In this document: positions 41,319-48,764 of the stretch, piece by piece
Layout: each line of letters starts with the position of its first letter
Numbering within the stretch: the stretch's first letter is position 1
Assembly (NCBI RefSeq): GCF_018263855.1
Contig: NZ_CP073318.1
Location: 11,098,001 to 11,162,000, forward strand
Direction of reading: 5' to 3'
DNA from: Kutzneria sp. CA-103260
Lineage (GTDB): Bacteria > Actinomycetota > Actinomycetes > Mycobacteriales > Pseudonocardiaceae
DNA: 64,000 nucleotides
Translations under genes and position numbers: made by a program
Notes under the pieces: model-generated
The model's database searches: none
Told to the model about the DNA's origin: nothing
Seen by the model: only the letters and a program-made list of their open reading frames with translations

Positions 41319-42142
41319 GCCCGCGCAAGGTGTGGCGGCCGTGGGGCGTTTTCGCCTGGCTGGCCGGGATCCTGTTCGCCCTGCCGGTGCTGTGGATGGT
41401 GCTGACCTCGTTCCACAGCGAGTCCGACGCCGCCACCAACCCGCCGTCGCTGTTCGCGCCGCTGACCCTGTCCGGCTACGAGGAGTTCTTCGGCGCCAGC
41501 AGCGGGGTCAGCCCGTGGCCGCCGCTGATCAACTCGGCCAGCGCCAGCATCGGGTCCACAGTCCTGGTGCTGCTGCTGGCGATCCCGGCCGCCTACGCGC
41601 TGTCGATCAAGCCCGTGCGCAAGTGGTCGGACGTGCTGTTCTTCTTCCTGTCCACCAAGATGCTGCCGGTGGTGGCCGGCACCCTGCCGATCTACCTGTT
41701 CGCCCAGTTCTCCGGGCTGCTGGACAACATCTCGTTCCTGACCGTGCTGTACACCTCGATGAACCTGCCGATCGCGGTGTGGCTGATGCGGTCGTTCCTG
41801 GCCGAGGTGCCGGTGGAGATGCTGGAGGCCGCCGCGCTGGACGGGGCCGGGCTGATCACCACGCTGCGGCGGGTGGTCGCCCCGGTCGCCATGCCCGGCA
41901 TCGCCGCGACCTCGTTGATCTGCTTCATCTTCAGCTGGAACGAGCTGCTGTTCGCGCGGGTGCTGACCGGCGTGGTCGCGGGCACCGCGCCGGTGTTCCT
42001 CACCAGTTTCGTCACCAGTCAGGGGTTGTTCCTGGCCAAGGTGTGCGCGGCGGCGACGGTGATCTCGTTGCCGGTGCTCGCCGCGGGGTTCGCCGCCCAG
42101 GACAAGTTGGTCCAGGGCCTGTCGTTGGGAGCCGTGAAGTGA
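41315..42142 (+). CDS. Sugar/polyol ABC transporter permease (SmoG-like)
   Basis: A 275-residue MalG-family permease with six helices. Its EAA loop is VPVEMLEAAALDGAGLITTLRRVVAPVAMPGI. The N-terminal helix WGVFAWLAGILFALPVLWMVLTSFHSE and the periplasmic loop are typical of this family. It overlaps the upstream permease and the downstream dehydrogenase by 4 nt each. Confidence 0.92.
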   Translation: MSPRKVWRPWGVFAWLAGILFALPVLWMVLTSFHSESDAATNPPSLFAPLTLSGYEEFFGASSGVSPWPPLINSASASIGSTVLVLLLAIPAAYALSIKPVRKWSDVLFFFLSTKMLPVVAGTLPIYLFAQFSGLLDNISFLTVLYTSMNLPIAVWLMRSFLAEVPVEMLEAAALDGAGLITTLRRVVAPVAMPGIAATSLICFIFSWNELLFARVLTGVVAGTAPVFLTSFVTSQGLFLAKVCAAATVISLPVLAAGFAAQDKLVQGLSLGAVK

Positions 42143-43125
42143 AGGCAGCCGTCATCAGCGGGGTCGGCCAGGTCGAAGTGACCACTGTGGACGATCCGAC
42201 GCCGCAGCGCCGGCAGGTGGTCGTGGACGTGTCCGCCTGCGGGCTGTGCGGCACCGACCTGCACATCCTGCAGGGCGAGTTCGCGCCGACGCTGCCCGTG
42301 ATCCCCGGCCACGAGTTCGCCGGCGTGGTGGCCGAGATCGGCGCCGACGTCACCGAGGTCGCGGTCGGCGACCGGGTGGCCGTGGACCCGTCGCTGTACT
42401 GCTTCGAGTGCCGGTACTGCCGGTCCGGGCGCAACAACCTGTGCGAGCGCTGGGGCGGTATCGGCGTCTCCACCGCCGGCGGTGCCGCCGAGTTCGCCGT
42501 CGCGCCCGTGGCCAACTGCGTCAAGCTGCCCGATCACGTGCGCACCGAGGACGCCGCCCTCATCGAGCCGCTGTCCTGTGCCGTGCGGGGCTACGACGTG
42601 CTGCGCTCCCAGCTCGCCTCGTCCGTGCTGATCTACGGCTCCGGCACCATGGGCCTGATGATGCTGGAGCTGGGCAAGCTCACCGGCGCCGCCAGCATCG
42701 AGGTCGTCGACCTCAACGAGGAGCGCCTGGCCACCGCCCGCCAGCTGGGCTGCACCACCGCCGCCACCAGCGCCGACGAGCTCGACCGGGCCGGCTGGGA
42801 TGTCGTCATCGACGCCACCGGCAACGCCCGGGCCATCCAGGACGGCCTGTCCCGGGTGGCCAAGGGCGGCACCTTCCTCCAGTTCGGCGTGGCCGACTAC
42901 GCCGCCCGCGTGGAGATCGACCCGTACAAGATCTACAACCAGGAGATCACCATCACCGGCTCGATGGCCGTGCTGCACAGCTACGAGCGCGCCGCCGACC
43001 TCTTCGCCGCCGGCGTCCTCGACCCGGAGGTCTTCATCAGCGACCGCCTCCCCCTCGACGACTACGCCGCCGCCCTGGAGCAGTTCAAGGCCGGCAAGGG
43101 CCGCAAGATCCAGGTTCTCCCGTAG
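42139..43125 (+). CDS. Zinc-dependent alcohol/polyol dehydrogenase
   Basis: A 328-residue medium-chain dehydrogenase. The catalytic zinc ligands are C in CGLCGTDLH, H-E in PGHEFAG and the later E in IEPLSCA. The four-cysteine structural zinc lobe is CFECRYCRSGRNNLC. The Rossmann motif is YGSGTMGLMMLEL, and VVDLNE suggests NAD(H) preference. It begins at GTG 42139, overlapping the permease stop. It probably oxidises the imported polyol (sorbitol, arabitol or similar). Confidence 0.9.
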   Translation: MKAAVISGVGQVEVTTVDDPTPQRRQVVVDVSACGLCGTDLHILQGEFAPTLPVIPGHEFAGVVAEIGADVTEVAVGDRVAVDPSLYCFECRYCRSGRNNLCERWGGIGVSTAGGAAEFAVAPVANCVKLPDHVRTEDAALIEPLSCAVRGYDVLRSQLASSVLIYGSGTMGLMMLELGKLTGAASIEVVDLNEERLATARQLGCTTAATSADELDRAGWDVVIDATGNARAIQDGLSRVAKGGTFLQFGVADYAARVEIDPYKIYNQEITITGSMAVLHSYERAADLFAAGVLDPEVFISDRLPLDDYAAALEQFKAGKGRKIQVLP

Positions 43126-43131
43126 TCCCGG

Positions 43132-43170
43132 CCGGTGTGCGCCCGATCCACTCGACCGGGCGCACACCGG
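43132..43170. terminator. Terminator of the polyol operon
   Basis: CCGGTGTGCGCCCG (43132-43145) pairs perfectly with CGGGCGCACACCGG (43157-43170) around an 11-nt loop, 7 bp after the dehydrogenase stop. Confidence 0.85.
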
Positions 43171-43243
43171 TCACCCTCGGTGATATTTTCAACTACGGCG
43201 TGTACCCGCTTGTGGTCAGCGCCCTACCTGCTACCGTCGGGAC

Positions 43244-43579
43244 ATGGCACTGCCCGCGTACGATCACGACCCGGAGCCGGTCCCACCGGAGGCGGAACCG
43301 GGCGCGATCCGCGCCTGCCTGACGGGCCAGATGCTCGCGGACTTCGACCGCGAGTGGGACTTCGTGATGGAAGAGGCGCGGCGGATTCACGACCTTGCCG
43401 GCGTGCAGGACCTGCTCGACAAGTGGCGGCTGATGGCCTACACGGAGCTCAAGCGCCCAGGTAGCTACGCCCGCATGATGGCGACCATCAAAACCACGCT
43501 GGCGACCGGCAAGGCCCCGGCGGGCAGCATTTCCGGCGCGGAGATGTTGGCGCGGATGCAGGCGAGGCTCGCCGGTTAG
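43244..43579 (+). CDS. DUF6247-type antitoxin
   Basis: A 111-residue protein. EPGAIRACLTGQMLADFDREWDFVMEEARRIHDLAGVQDLLDKWR is the DUF6247 helical core, with its F-x-x-E-W/Y and W-R motifs. The C-terminal tail would bind the partner. Its stop is immediately followed by the ATG of a RelE/ParE-like toxin (no gap). This arrangement is typical of actinobacterial DUF6247/RelE modules. Confidence 0.7.
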   Translation: MALPAYDHDPEPVPPEAEPGAIRACLTGQMLADFDREWDFVMEEARRIHDLAGVQDLLDKWRLMAYTELKRPGSYARMMATIKTTLATGKAPAGSISGAEMLARMQARLAG

Positions 43580-43834
43580 ATGTACCGCCTCGACGTCTAT
43601 CCCGAGGCTCAGGAACAGATCGATGCGCTGCCGCCCGAGGCCGTTCCGGGGCTGGCAGAGGTCTTCCGTGTTCTTGAGCTTGCCCCGTGGAACGGGGATT
43701 CTCAGCACGACAAGAACCCAACGGCCGAGGTGCGGAAGTGGAAATTCGGTCCTCACGCTGCCGGTCAGGTGATCTACCTGATCCTCGACCACCAGCGCGA
43801 GGTCCACATCGTCATGGTTCAGTGGTGGGGCTGA
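43580..43834 (+). CDS. RelE/ParE-superfamily toxin candidate
   Basis: An 84-residue protein of beta-alpha-beta type. YRLDVYPEAQEQIDALPPEAVPGLAEVFRVLELAPWNG, then VRKWKFGPHAAGQVIYLILDHQREVHIVMVQWWG, follow the RelE/ParE pattern: F/Y-x-V-x-x-S/P-A-x-x-x-x-x-x-L-P, a central helix, and a C-terminal R-x-V-x-I-x-x-V strand. RelE toxins cleave mRNA at the ribosome; ParE toxins inhibit gyrase. The catalytic type cannot be told here. It is directly behind the antitoxin gene. Confidence 0.7.
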   Translation: MYRLDVYPEAQEQIDALPPEAVPGLAEVFRVLELAPWNGDSQHDKNPTAEVRKWKFGPHAAGQVIYLILDHQREVHIVMVQWWG

Positions 43835-43838
43835 AGCG

Positions 43839-45395
43839 CTAGTGCGCCGCTGGTTCGGGGGTTGGTTCGGCGGCGCGGGTCGGGCGGGCGGTGCGCATGG
43901 CCAGGGCGGCCAACGCGCCCAGCAGTAGGAAACCGGCCGGCAGCCACAGGGTTTGGGCGGCGGCGGTGGTCAGTCCACTGTGGATGGCGTCGGTGATCTG
44001 CTGGCGCAGGCCGGACGGCACGGCGCTGAGATCCGGCGGCCCGCCCTCCAGGTTGGTGTCGCTGGAGATGCCGGAGCGGATCTGGTCGGGCAGCCCGGCG
44101 GTGGAGGCGGCCAGCGATGCGGTGATTCGGGCCTGCAGCAGCACACCGACGGCGGCGCTGCCCAGCACGCCGCCGACCTGGCGGGCGGTGTTGTAGATGC
44201 CGGAGGCGGAGCCGGTGAGCTCCCGCGGCACGGCGCCCATGGTCACGGTGCTCATCGGCGAGAAGATGAACCCGATGCCCAGGCCGCACACCAGCAGCGC
44301 GGGGATCAGGGCCACGGGCGTGGTCGACGGCGTGACCTGGAGCGAGATCCAGGCCAGTCCGACGGCCAGCGCCACGAGTCCGAACATGAGCAGGAACTTG
44401 GCGTTCACCTTGTCCGACAACCGTCCCGTGAACGGCGCGACCACGCCGGACAGCACCGACATCGGCGCGGTGAGCAGGCCGGCCTGCAGCGGCGTCAGCC
44501 CGAGCACGGTCTGCAGGTAGATCACGATCGGGAAGAACATGCCGGTCATGGTGAAGCCGACCGTCACCGAGGCCAGCACACCGCTGGAGAAGTTGCGGTT
44601 GCCGAACACCCGCAGCGGGATCAGGGGTTCCCGCTTGTTGAACCGTTGCCACACGGCGAACGCGACCAACAGCACCACACCGGCGCCGATGATCTCGAAG
44701 ACGGTGATGCCGCCCCACACCTCGCCCCAGTTGTACTGCTGACCGTTCTGCAGCCCGAACACCAGCAGCAGCAACCCGGCGCCGGACAGCAGAATGCCCG
44801 GCACGTCGAAGGAGTGCGCGGCGCCGGGCCGCCAGTCGGGCACCAGCGCCATCGTCATCACGACCGCGAGCACGCCGACCGGCACGTTCACGAAGAAGAT
44901 CCACTGCCAGCCGAGGTTGTCCACCAGCAGGCCGCCCAGCAGCGGCCCGGCCACGGTGGCCAGGCCGGCGATCGCGCCCCACACGCCCATCGCCGCGCCG
45001 CGGCGGGCCGGCGGGAACAGGAAGCTGATGAACGCCAGCGTCTGCGGCGTCATCAGCGCCGCGCCGATGCCCTGCACGCCGCGGGCCGCGATCAGCGTGC
45101 CGACGTCGCCGGCCAGGCCGCACCACAGCGAGGCCAGCGTGAACAGCACCAGGCCGACCAGGAACACCCGCTTGGGGCCGAACCGGTCGCCGAGCCGGCT
45201 GGTGAACAGCATCGGCACGGCATAGGTGAGCAGGTAGACGCTGGTCACCCAGACGACGGAGTTCAGGCTGGCGTTCAGCCCGCGCAGCATCGCCGGAATC
45301 GCGATGGACACGATGGTCGCGTCCAGCAGGATCATGAAGAAGCCGATGCAGAGCGCGGCCAGCGCGCCCCACGGATTGCCGGGTCTCTCGTTCAC
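43839..45395 (-). CDS. MFS drug-efflux transporter, DHA2 family
   Basis: A 518-residue 14-helix protein. Helix 1 has GFFMILLDATIVSIAIPAML (motif D1), the loop TSRLGDRFGPKRV is motif A, and helix 5 has GAIAGLATVAGPLLGGLLVD (motif C). The start is GTG 45395. It is the second of two DHA2 pumps in the window. It is preceded on the same strand by a padR gene, with an inverted repeat in the gap. It probably exports a drug or secondary metabolite. Confidence 0.9.
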   Translation of the reverse strand: MNERPGNPWGALAALCIGFFMILLDATIVSIAIPAMLRGLNASLNSVVWVTSVYLLTYAVPMLFTSRLGDRFGPKRVFLVGLVLFTLASLWCGLAGDVGTLIAARGVQGIGAALMTPQTLAFISFLFPPARRGAAMGVWGAIAGLATVAGPLLGGLLVDNLGWQWIFFVNVPVGVLAVVMTMALVPDWRPGAAHSFDVPGILLSGAGLLLLVFGLQNGQQYNWGEVWGGITVFEIIGAGVVLLVAFAVWQRFNKREPLIPLRVFGNRNFSSGVLASVTVGFTMTGMFFPIVIYLQTVLGLTPLQAGLLTAPMSVLSGVVAPFTGRLSDKVNAKFLLMFGLVALAVGLAWISLQVTPSTTPVALIPALLVCGLGIGFIFSPMSTVTMGAVPRELTGSASGIYNTARQVGGVLGSAAVGVLLQARITASLAASTAGLPDQIRSGISSDTNLEGGPPDLSAVPSGLRQQITDAIHSGLTTAAAQTLWLPAGFLLLGALAALAMRTARPTRAAEPTPEPAAH

Positions 45396-45419
45396 TGCGG
45401 CACCTCGCTGGCGCTCGGT

Positions 45420-45435
45420 GTCCGCGTTCGCGGAC
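45420..45435. promoter_or_regulatory. Short palindrome between padR and the efflux pump
   Basis: GTCCGCG-TT-CGCGGAC is a perfect 7-bp inverted repeat, 24 nt upstream of the pump start. It could be an internal operator or hairpin. Confidence 0.3.
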
Positions 45436-45468
45436 GTTCTGCGTTGAATGGTTCGCTCGCTAGCTCGC

Positions 45469-46047
45469 TCACGCCTCGTCCTTGGTCTCGGCGGGCACCC
45501 AATCGACCCGGCCGGTGGTGATGTCCTCGATCAACTGGTTCGTCCAGGCCAGCTCGAACGCGCGCCGGTCGGCGATGAACCTCTTGTCCAGCCAGTAGAT
45601 GGACGGCAGCGGCTTGGCCCGCAGGCTCTCCATGATCACCTCGTCGGCCGCCGCGGCGGCCGACAGCGTCAGCGCGCGGGTGCGCAGTTCGGCCAACGCG
45701 TCCTCGCGGTCCAGCTCGTTCATCCCGGCCAGCCCGCTGGCGTACTCCGGGTGCTCCTGCTCCACCGAGCCGAGCATCGCCTTGGCCCGCTCCAGGAACG
45801 CGTCCCGGCCGGCCTCGGTCACCCCGTACACCGTGCGCTCCGGGCGGCGGCCCTCGCGCTGGGTGTCCACCACCTCGATGTGGCCGTGCGTCTCCAGCCG
45901 CTCCACCGCGTGGTACAGCGAGCCGGGCTTGACGTTCGCCCTGGTCTCGATGTGCCGGGCCCGCAGCACCTGGGCCATCTCGTAGGGGTGCATCGGCTTC
46001 TCCATCAGGAGCTCCAGCACCGCCATGGCCAGCGGGGTGAGCTTCAC
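45469..46047 (-). CDS. PadR-family transcriptional regulator
   Basis: A 192-residue protein. The N-terminal winged helix is LAMAVLELLMEKPMHPYEMAQVLRARHI...VKPGSLYHAVERLETHGHIEVVDTQREGRRPERTVYGVTEAGR, the PadR signature (K-x-x-x-G-S-L-Y-x-x-x-x-R-L and R-x-Y-x-x-T-x-x-G). The C-terminal helical domain is long, as in the Vir-type subgroup. It is likely the ligand-responsive repressor of the downstream pump. Confidence 0.9.
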   Translation of the reverse strand: MKLTPLAMAVLELLMEKPMHPYEMAQVLRARHIETRANVKPGSLYHAVERLETHGHIEVVDTQREGRRPERTVYGVTEAGRDAFLERAKAMLGSVEQEHPEYASGLAGMNELDREDALAELRTRALTLSAAAAADEVIMESLRAKPLPSIYWLDKRFIADRRAFELAWTNQLIEDITTGRVDWVPAETKDEA

Positions 46048-46071
46048 GGCGTCCTCTCGGGTGACCTAGCA

Positions 46072-46090
46072 TTGATTGTTCAAGCGTTGA
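46072..46090. promoter_or_regulatory. A+T-rich putative operator upstream of padR
   Basis: TTGA-N4-TCAA-N3-TTGA forms two overlapping 4-bp inverted repeats in the only A+T-rich stretch between the divergent padR and PAC2 genes. It may be the PadR autoregulatory site. Confidence 0.3.
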
Positions 46091-46176
46091 CTATAGCTGA
46101 CCGGCGGGGATGAATCCGAACCCTTCACGCGTTGCACATCGGAGAGCTCTGTACGGCTGGTTGTGGGAGGTATGCG

Positions 46177-47085
46177 GTGGCACGGGATCCGGAAGACCTG
46201 GTCGAGGTCGACTCGGACACGCCCGACCTGGACGGATCGGTCCTGTTGGTGAACTTCGACGGTTTCGTCGACGCGGGCAGCGCCGGCAAGCTGCTGGTCG
46301 AGCACCTGCTGGAGCGGTTCGACAACCGGGTGGTCGCGACCTTCGACGTGGACCGGCTGATCGACTACCGGTCGCGCCGGCCGATCATGACGTACAGCAC
46401 CGACCGCTGGGAGAGCTACCAGGCGCCGGCGCTGGAGGTGCGGCTGCTGCACGACGCGCTCGGCGCGCCGTTCCTGATCCTGACCGGGCCCGAGCCCGAC
46501 CACGAGTGGGAGCTGTTCATCCAGGCCGTGACGGCGCTGATGGACCGCTGGGGCGTGCGGCTGGCTGCCAACTTCCACGGCATTCCGATGGGCGCCCCGC
46601 ACACGCGCGCTCTCGGCGTGACCGCGCACGGCACCCGGCCCGAGCTGATCGGCGAGCACCAGCAGATGCCCAACAACCTTCAGGTGCCGGCCAGCATCGG
46701 CGCGCTGCTGGAGTTCCGGCTCGGCGAGGCCGGCCGGGACGCCGTGGGCTTCGCCGCGCACGTGCCGCACTACCTGGCCCAGACCTCGTACCCGACCGCC
46801 GCGGTCACGCTGCTGGAGCACGTCGTCCGGGCCACCGGCCTCAGCCTGCCCGACGACTCGCTGCGGGAGTCCGCCCGCCGGGCCGCCGTCGAGATCGACC
46901 GCCAGGTCAACGAGTCCGCCGAGGTCGCCGACGTGGTGCGGGCGCTGGAGCGCCAGTACGACACGTTCGCCGAGGCCGCCGCCAAGCCCAGCCTGCTCAG
47001 CGACGTGCTGGAGCAGATGCCCACCGCCGACGAGCTCGGCGACCAGTTCGAACAGTTCCTGGCCGAGCAGTCACCGAACGAATGA
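46177..47085 (+). CDS. PAC2-family (proteasome assembly chaperone-like) protein
   Basis: About 302 residues from GTG 46177 (GGGAGGT 7 nt upstream). The PAC2 pattern is clear: GSVLLVNFDGFVDAGSAGKLLVEHL...FDNRVVATFDVDRLIDYRSRRP, PFLILTGPEPDHEWELF, and VRLAANFHGIPMGAPHTR. A helical C-terminal tail (ESARRAAVEIDRQVNES...) is characteristic of actinobacterial members. PAC2 proteins help assemble the archaeal/eukaryotic 20S proteasome; the role in actinobacteria is not settled, though Pup-proteasome links are plausible. Confidence 0.88.
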   Translation: MARDPEDLVEVDSDTPDLDGSVLLVNFDGFVDAGSAGKLLVEHLLERFDNRVVATFDVDRLIDYRSRRPIMTYSTDRWESYQAPALEVRLLHDALGAPFLILTGPEPDHEWELFIQAVTALMDRWGVRLAANFHGIPMGAPHTRALGVTAHGTRPELIGEHQQMPNNLQVPASIGALLEFRLGEAGRDAVGFAAHVPHYLAQTSYPTAAVTLLEHVVRATGLSLPDDSLRESARRAAVEIDRQVNESAEVADVVRALERQYDTFAEAAAKPSLLSDVLEQMPTADELGDQFEQFLAEQSPNE

Positions 47086-47101
47086 TGGGGATTCACAACT
47101 G

Positions 47102-47887
47102 ATGGCGACGATCGTCACCTTCCACGCCCACCCGGACGACGAGTCGATCGCCACCGGCGGCGTGATGCGCAAGGCCGCCGACGAGGGGCACCGGGTGGTG
47201 CTCGTGGTCGCGACTGACGGCGAACAGGGCGAGATCCCCGAGGGCCTGCTGGCCGAGGGGGAGACCCTGGTCCAGCGGCGCTTCGCCGAGACCAGGGCCG
47301 CTGCCGACGTCCTGGGCGTCAAGCGGCTGGAGTTCCTGGGGTACAAGGACTCCGGCATGATGGGCTGGGACGCCAACACCGCGCCCGGCTCCTTCTGGAC
47401 CGCCCCCGTCGAGGAGGCTGCCGCCAAGCTCGCCGCCATCCTCGTCGAGGAGCGGGCCGACGTGCTCACCGTCTACGACGACAACGGCGGCTACGGCCAC
47501 CCCGACCACATCCAGGTGCACCGCGTCGGCATGCGCGCCGCCGAACTGGCCGGCACGCCCCGCGTCTACCAGAGCACCATGAACCGCGAGGCCGCCATCG
47601 CCAACTGGACCGCCATCGCCGCCGAGACCGGCGCCGAGATGCCCGACTTCAGCGAGCGCGAGTTCGGCAAGCCCGAGGCGATCATCACCGCCCGCGTCGA
47701 CGTCAGCGCCTACGCGCCCGTCAAACGGACCGCCATGCGCGCCCACACCAGCCAGATCTCGGACGACTCCTTCTTCCTGAGCCTGCCGGACGAGCACTTC
47801 AACCGCACCTTCGGCACCGAGTGGTTCATCCGCGACGGCCAGGGCCCCGGCATCACCGAGACCGACCTGCTGGCCGGCCTGAACTAA
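47102..47887 (+). CDS. PIG-L/LmbE-family deacetylase (mycothiol-type)
   Basis: A 261-residue protein. TFHAHPDDESIATGG is the zinc-binding A-H-P-D-D-E motif, and DDNGGYGHPDHIQVHRVG the second metal ligand (HPDH). The family includes MshB and Mca, which deacetylate GlcNAc-inositol and cleave mycothiol conjugates. The neighbourhood (PAC2, VOC, deazaflavin enzyme) does not fix the substrate. It follows the PAC2 gene by 16 nt. Confidence 0.88.
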   Translation: MATIVTFHAHPDDESIATGGVMRKAADEGHRVVLVVATDGEQGEIPEGLLAEGETLVQRRFAETRAAADVLGVKRLEFLGYKDSGMMGWDANTAPGSFWTAPVEEAAAKLAAILVEERADVLTVYDDNGGYGHPDHIQVHRVGMRAAELAGTPRVYQSTMNREAAIANWTAIAAETGAEMPDFSEREFGKPEAIITARVDVSAYAPVKRTAMRAHTSQISDDSFFLSLPDEHFNRTFGTEWFIRDGQGPGITETDLLAGLN

Positions 47888-48267
47888 CTTCCGACCAGCT
47901 CCACCTCGAAGCCGTCCTCGTCGGCGAGGTAGGCGGCGTAGTGGTCGGGGCCGCCCGCGTACGGATGCTTGTCGGGGAACAGCAGGGTCCAGCCATGGTC
48001 CGGAGCCGCGTCGACCAAGGTGTCGACGCGGTCGCCGGCGTGGAAGGCGAGGTGGTTGAGGCCGGGGCGTTGGCGGTCGTGGGTGGCGGAGGTCAGGGCG
48101 GGGGACTGCTCGACGACGAGGTAGGTGTCGCCGAGCCGCCAGCTGCGGCCGGCGGGCCAGTCCTGGTACACGACATAGCCCAGTTCGCCGAGGAGCCAGC
48201 CCCAGCTGCGGGTGGCCCGAGGGAGGTCGGGCACCCACAGCTCGACGTGGTGCAGCAGGCCGATCAC
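47884..48267 (-). CDS. VOC-superfamily (glyoxalase-like) protein
   Basis: About 127 residues from GTG 48267, overlapping the stop of the upstream gene (GTGA). GLLHHVELWVPDLPRATRSWGWLLGELGY is the first beta-alpha-beta module, and LNHLAFHAGDRVDTLVD...YAAYLADEDGFEVELVGS the second. Metal ligands H (LHHVEL), H (LNHLAF) and E (FEVELV) are in the expected positions. It may be a lyase, dioxygenase or resistance protein; the substrate is unknown. Confidence 0.82.
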   Translation of the reverse strand: MIGLLHHVELWVPDLPRATRSWGWLLGELGYVVYQDWPAGRSWRLGDTYLVVEQSPALTSATHDRQRPGLNHLAFHAGDRVDTLVDAAPDHGWTLLFPDKHPYAGGPDHYAAYLADEDGFEVELVGS

Positions 48268-48680
48268 GCGCGGCGGAGGATGACGACGGGGATCTCCCGA
48301 GGGGCGGCCTGGGCGGCGAAGTCGAGGAAGAAGGGCTTCGCGCCGGAGATCGAGGACCACAGGCGGGACCGCTCGGCGCCGGCGGCGACGTGGGCCACGG
48401 CGTCGTACTTGGCGGTGCCGACCTCGACGGTGACGGCGGGGTGGGCGACGAGGTTGTGGTACCAGGACGGATGGGTGGCGCTGCCCCGGTTGGCGGCGAT
48501 GACGACGAGGTCGTCGCCGTCGACGAAGTAGCCCAGGGGAGTGGTGAGGCTACGACCGGTGCGGCCGCCGGTGTGGGTGACGAGCACGAGGTCGATGCCG
48601 GCCAGCGGGCCGCCGACGCGGCCGCCGTTGGCCCGGAACTCACTGATCACCGACTGGTTGATGTCCTGCTGTGACGGCAT
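48264..48680 (-). CDS. Deazaflavin (F420)-dependent nitroreductase-family protein
   Basis: A 138-residue protein. The pattern ISEFRANGGRVGGPLAGIDLVLVTHTGGRTGRSLTTPLGYFVDGDDLVVIAANRGSATHPSWYHNLVAHPAVTVEVG matches the DDN-type split-barrel family that uses F420H2. Key residues are G-x-x-x-G-R-x-R/L-x-x-P-L and HP-x-W-Y-x-N-L. These enzymes reduce quinones or unsaturated substrates. It is co-transcribed with the VOC gene. Confidence 0.88.
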   Translation of the reverse strand: MPSQQDINQSVISEFRANGGRVGGPLAGIDLVLVTHTGGRTGRSLTTPLGYFVDGDDLVVIAANRGSATHPSWYHNLVAHPAVTVEVGTAKYDAVAHVAAGAERSRLWSSISGAKPFFLDFAAQAAPREIPVVILRRA

Positions 48681-48764
48681 GCCTGATGTCTACCCCGTGA
48701 CCGGCGGAAGGGCCGGGTTTGTTCACCGGCGCGTCGCCTGTCGGTCGGGCGGCGTCCACTTGTC

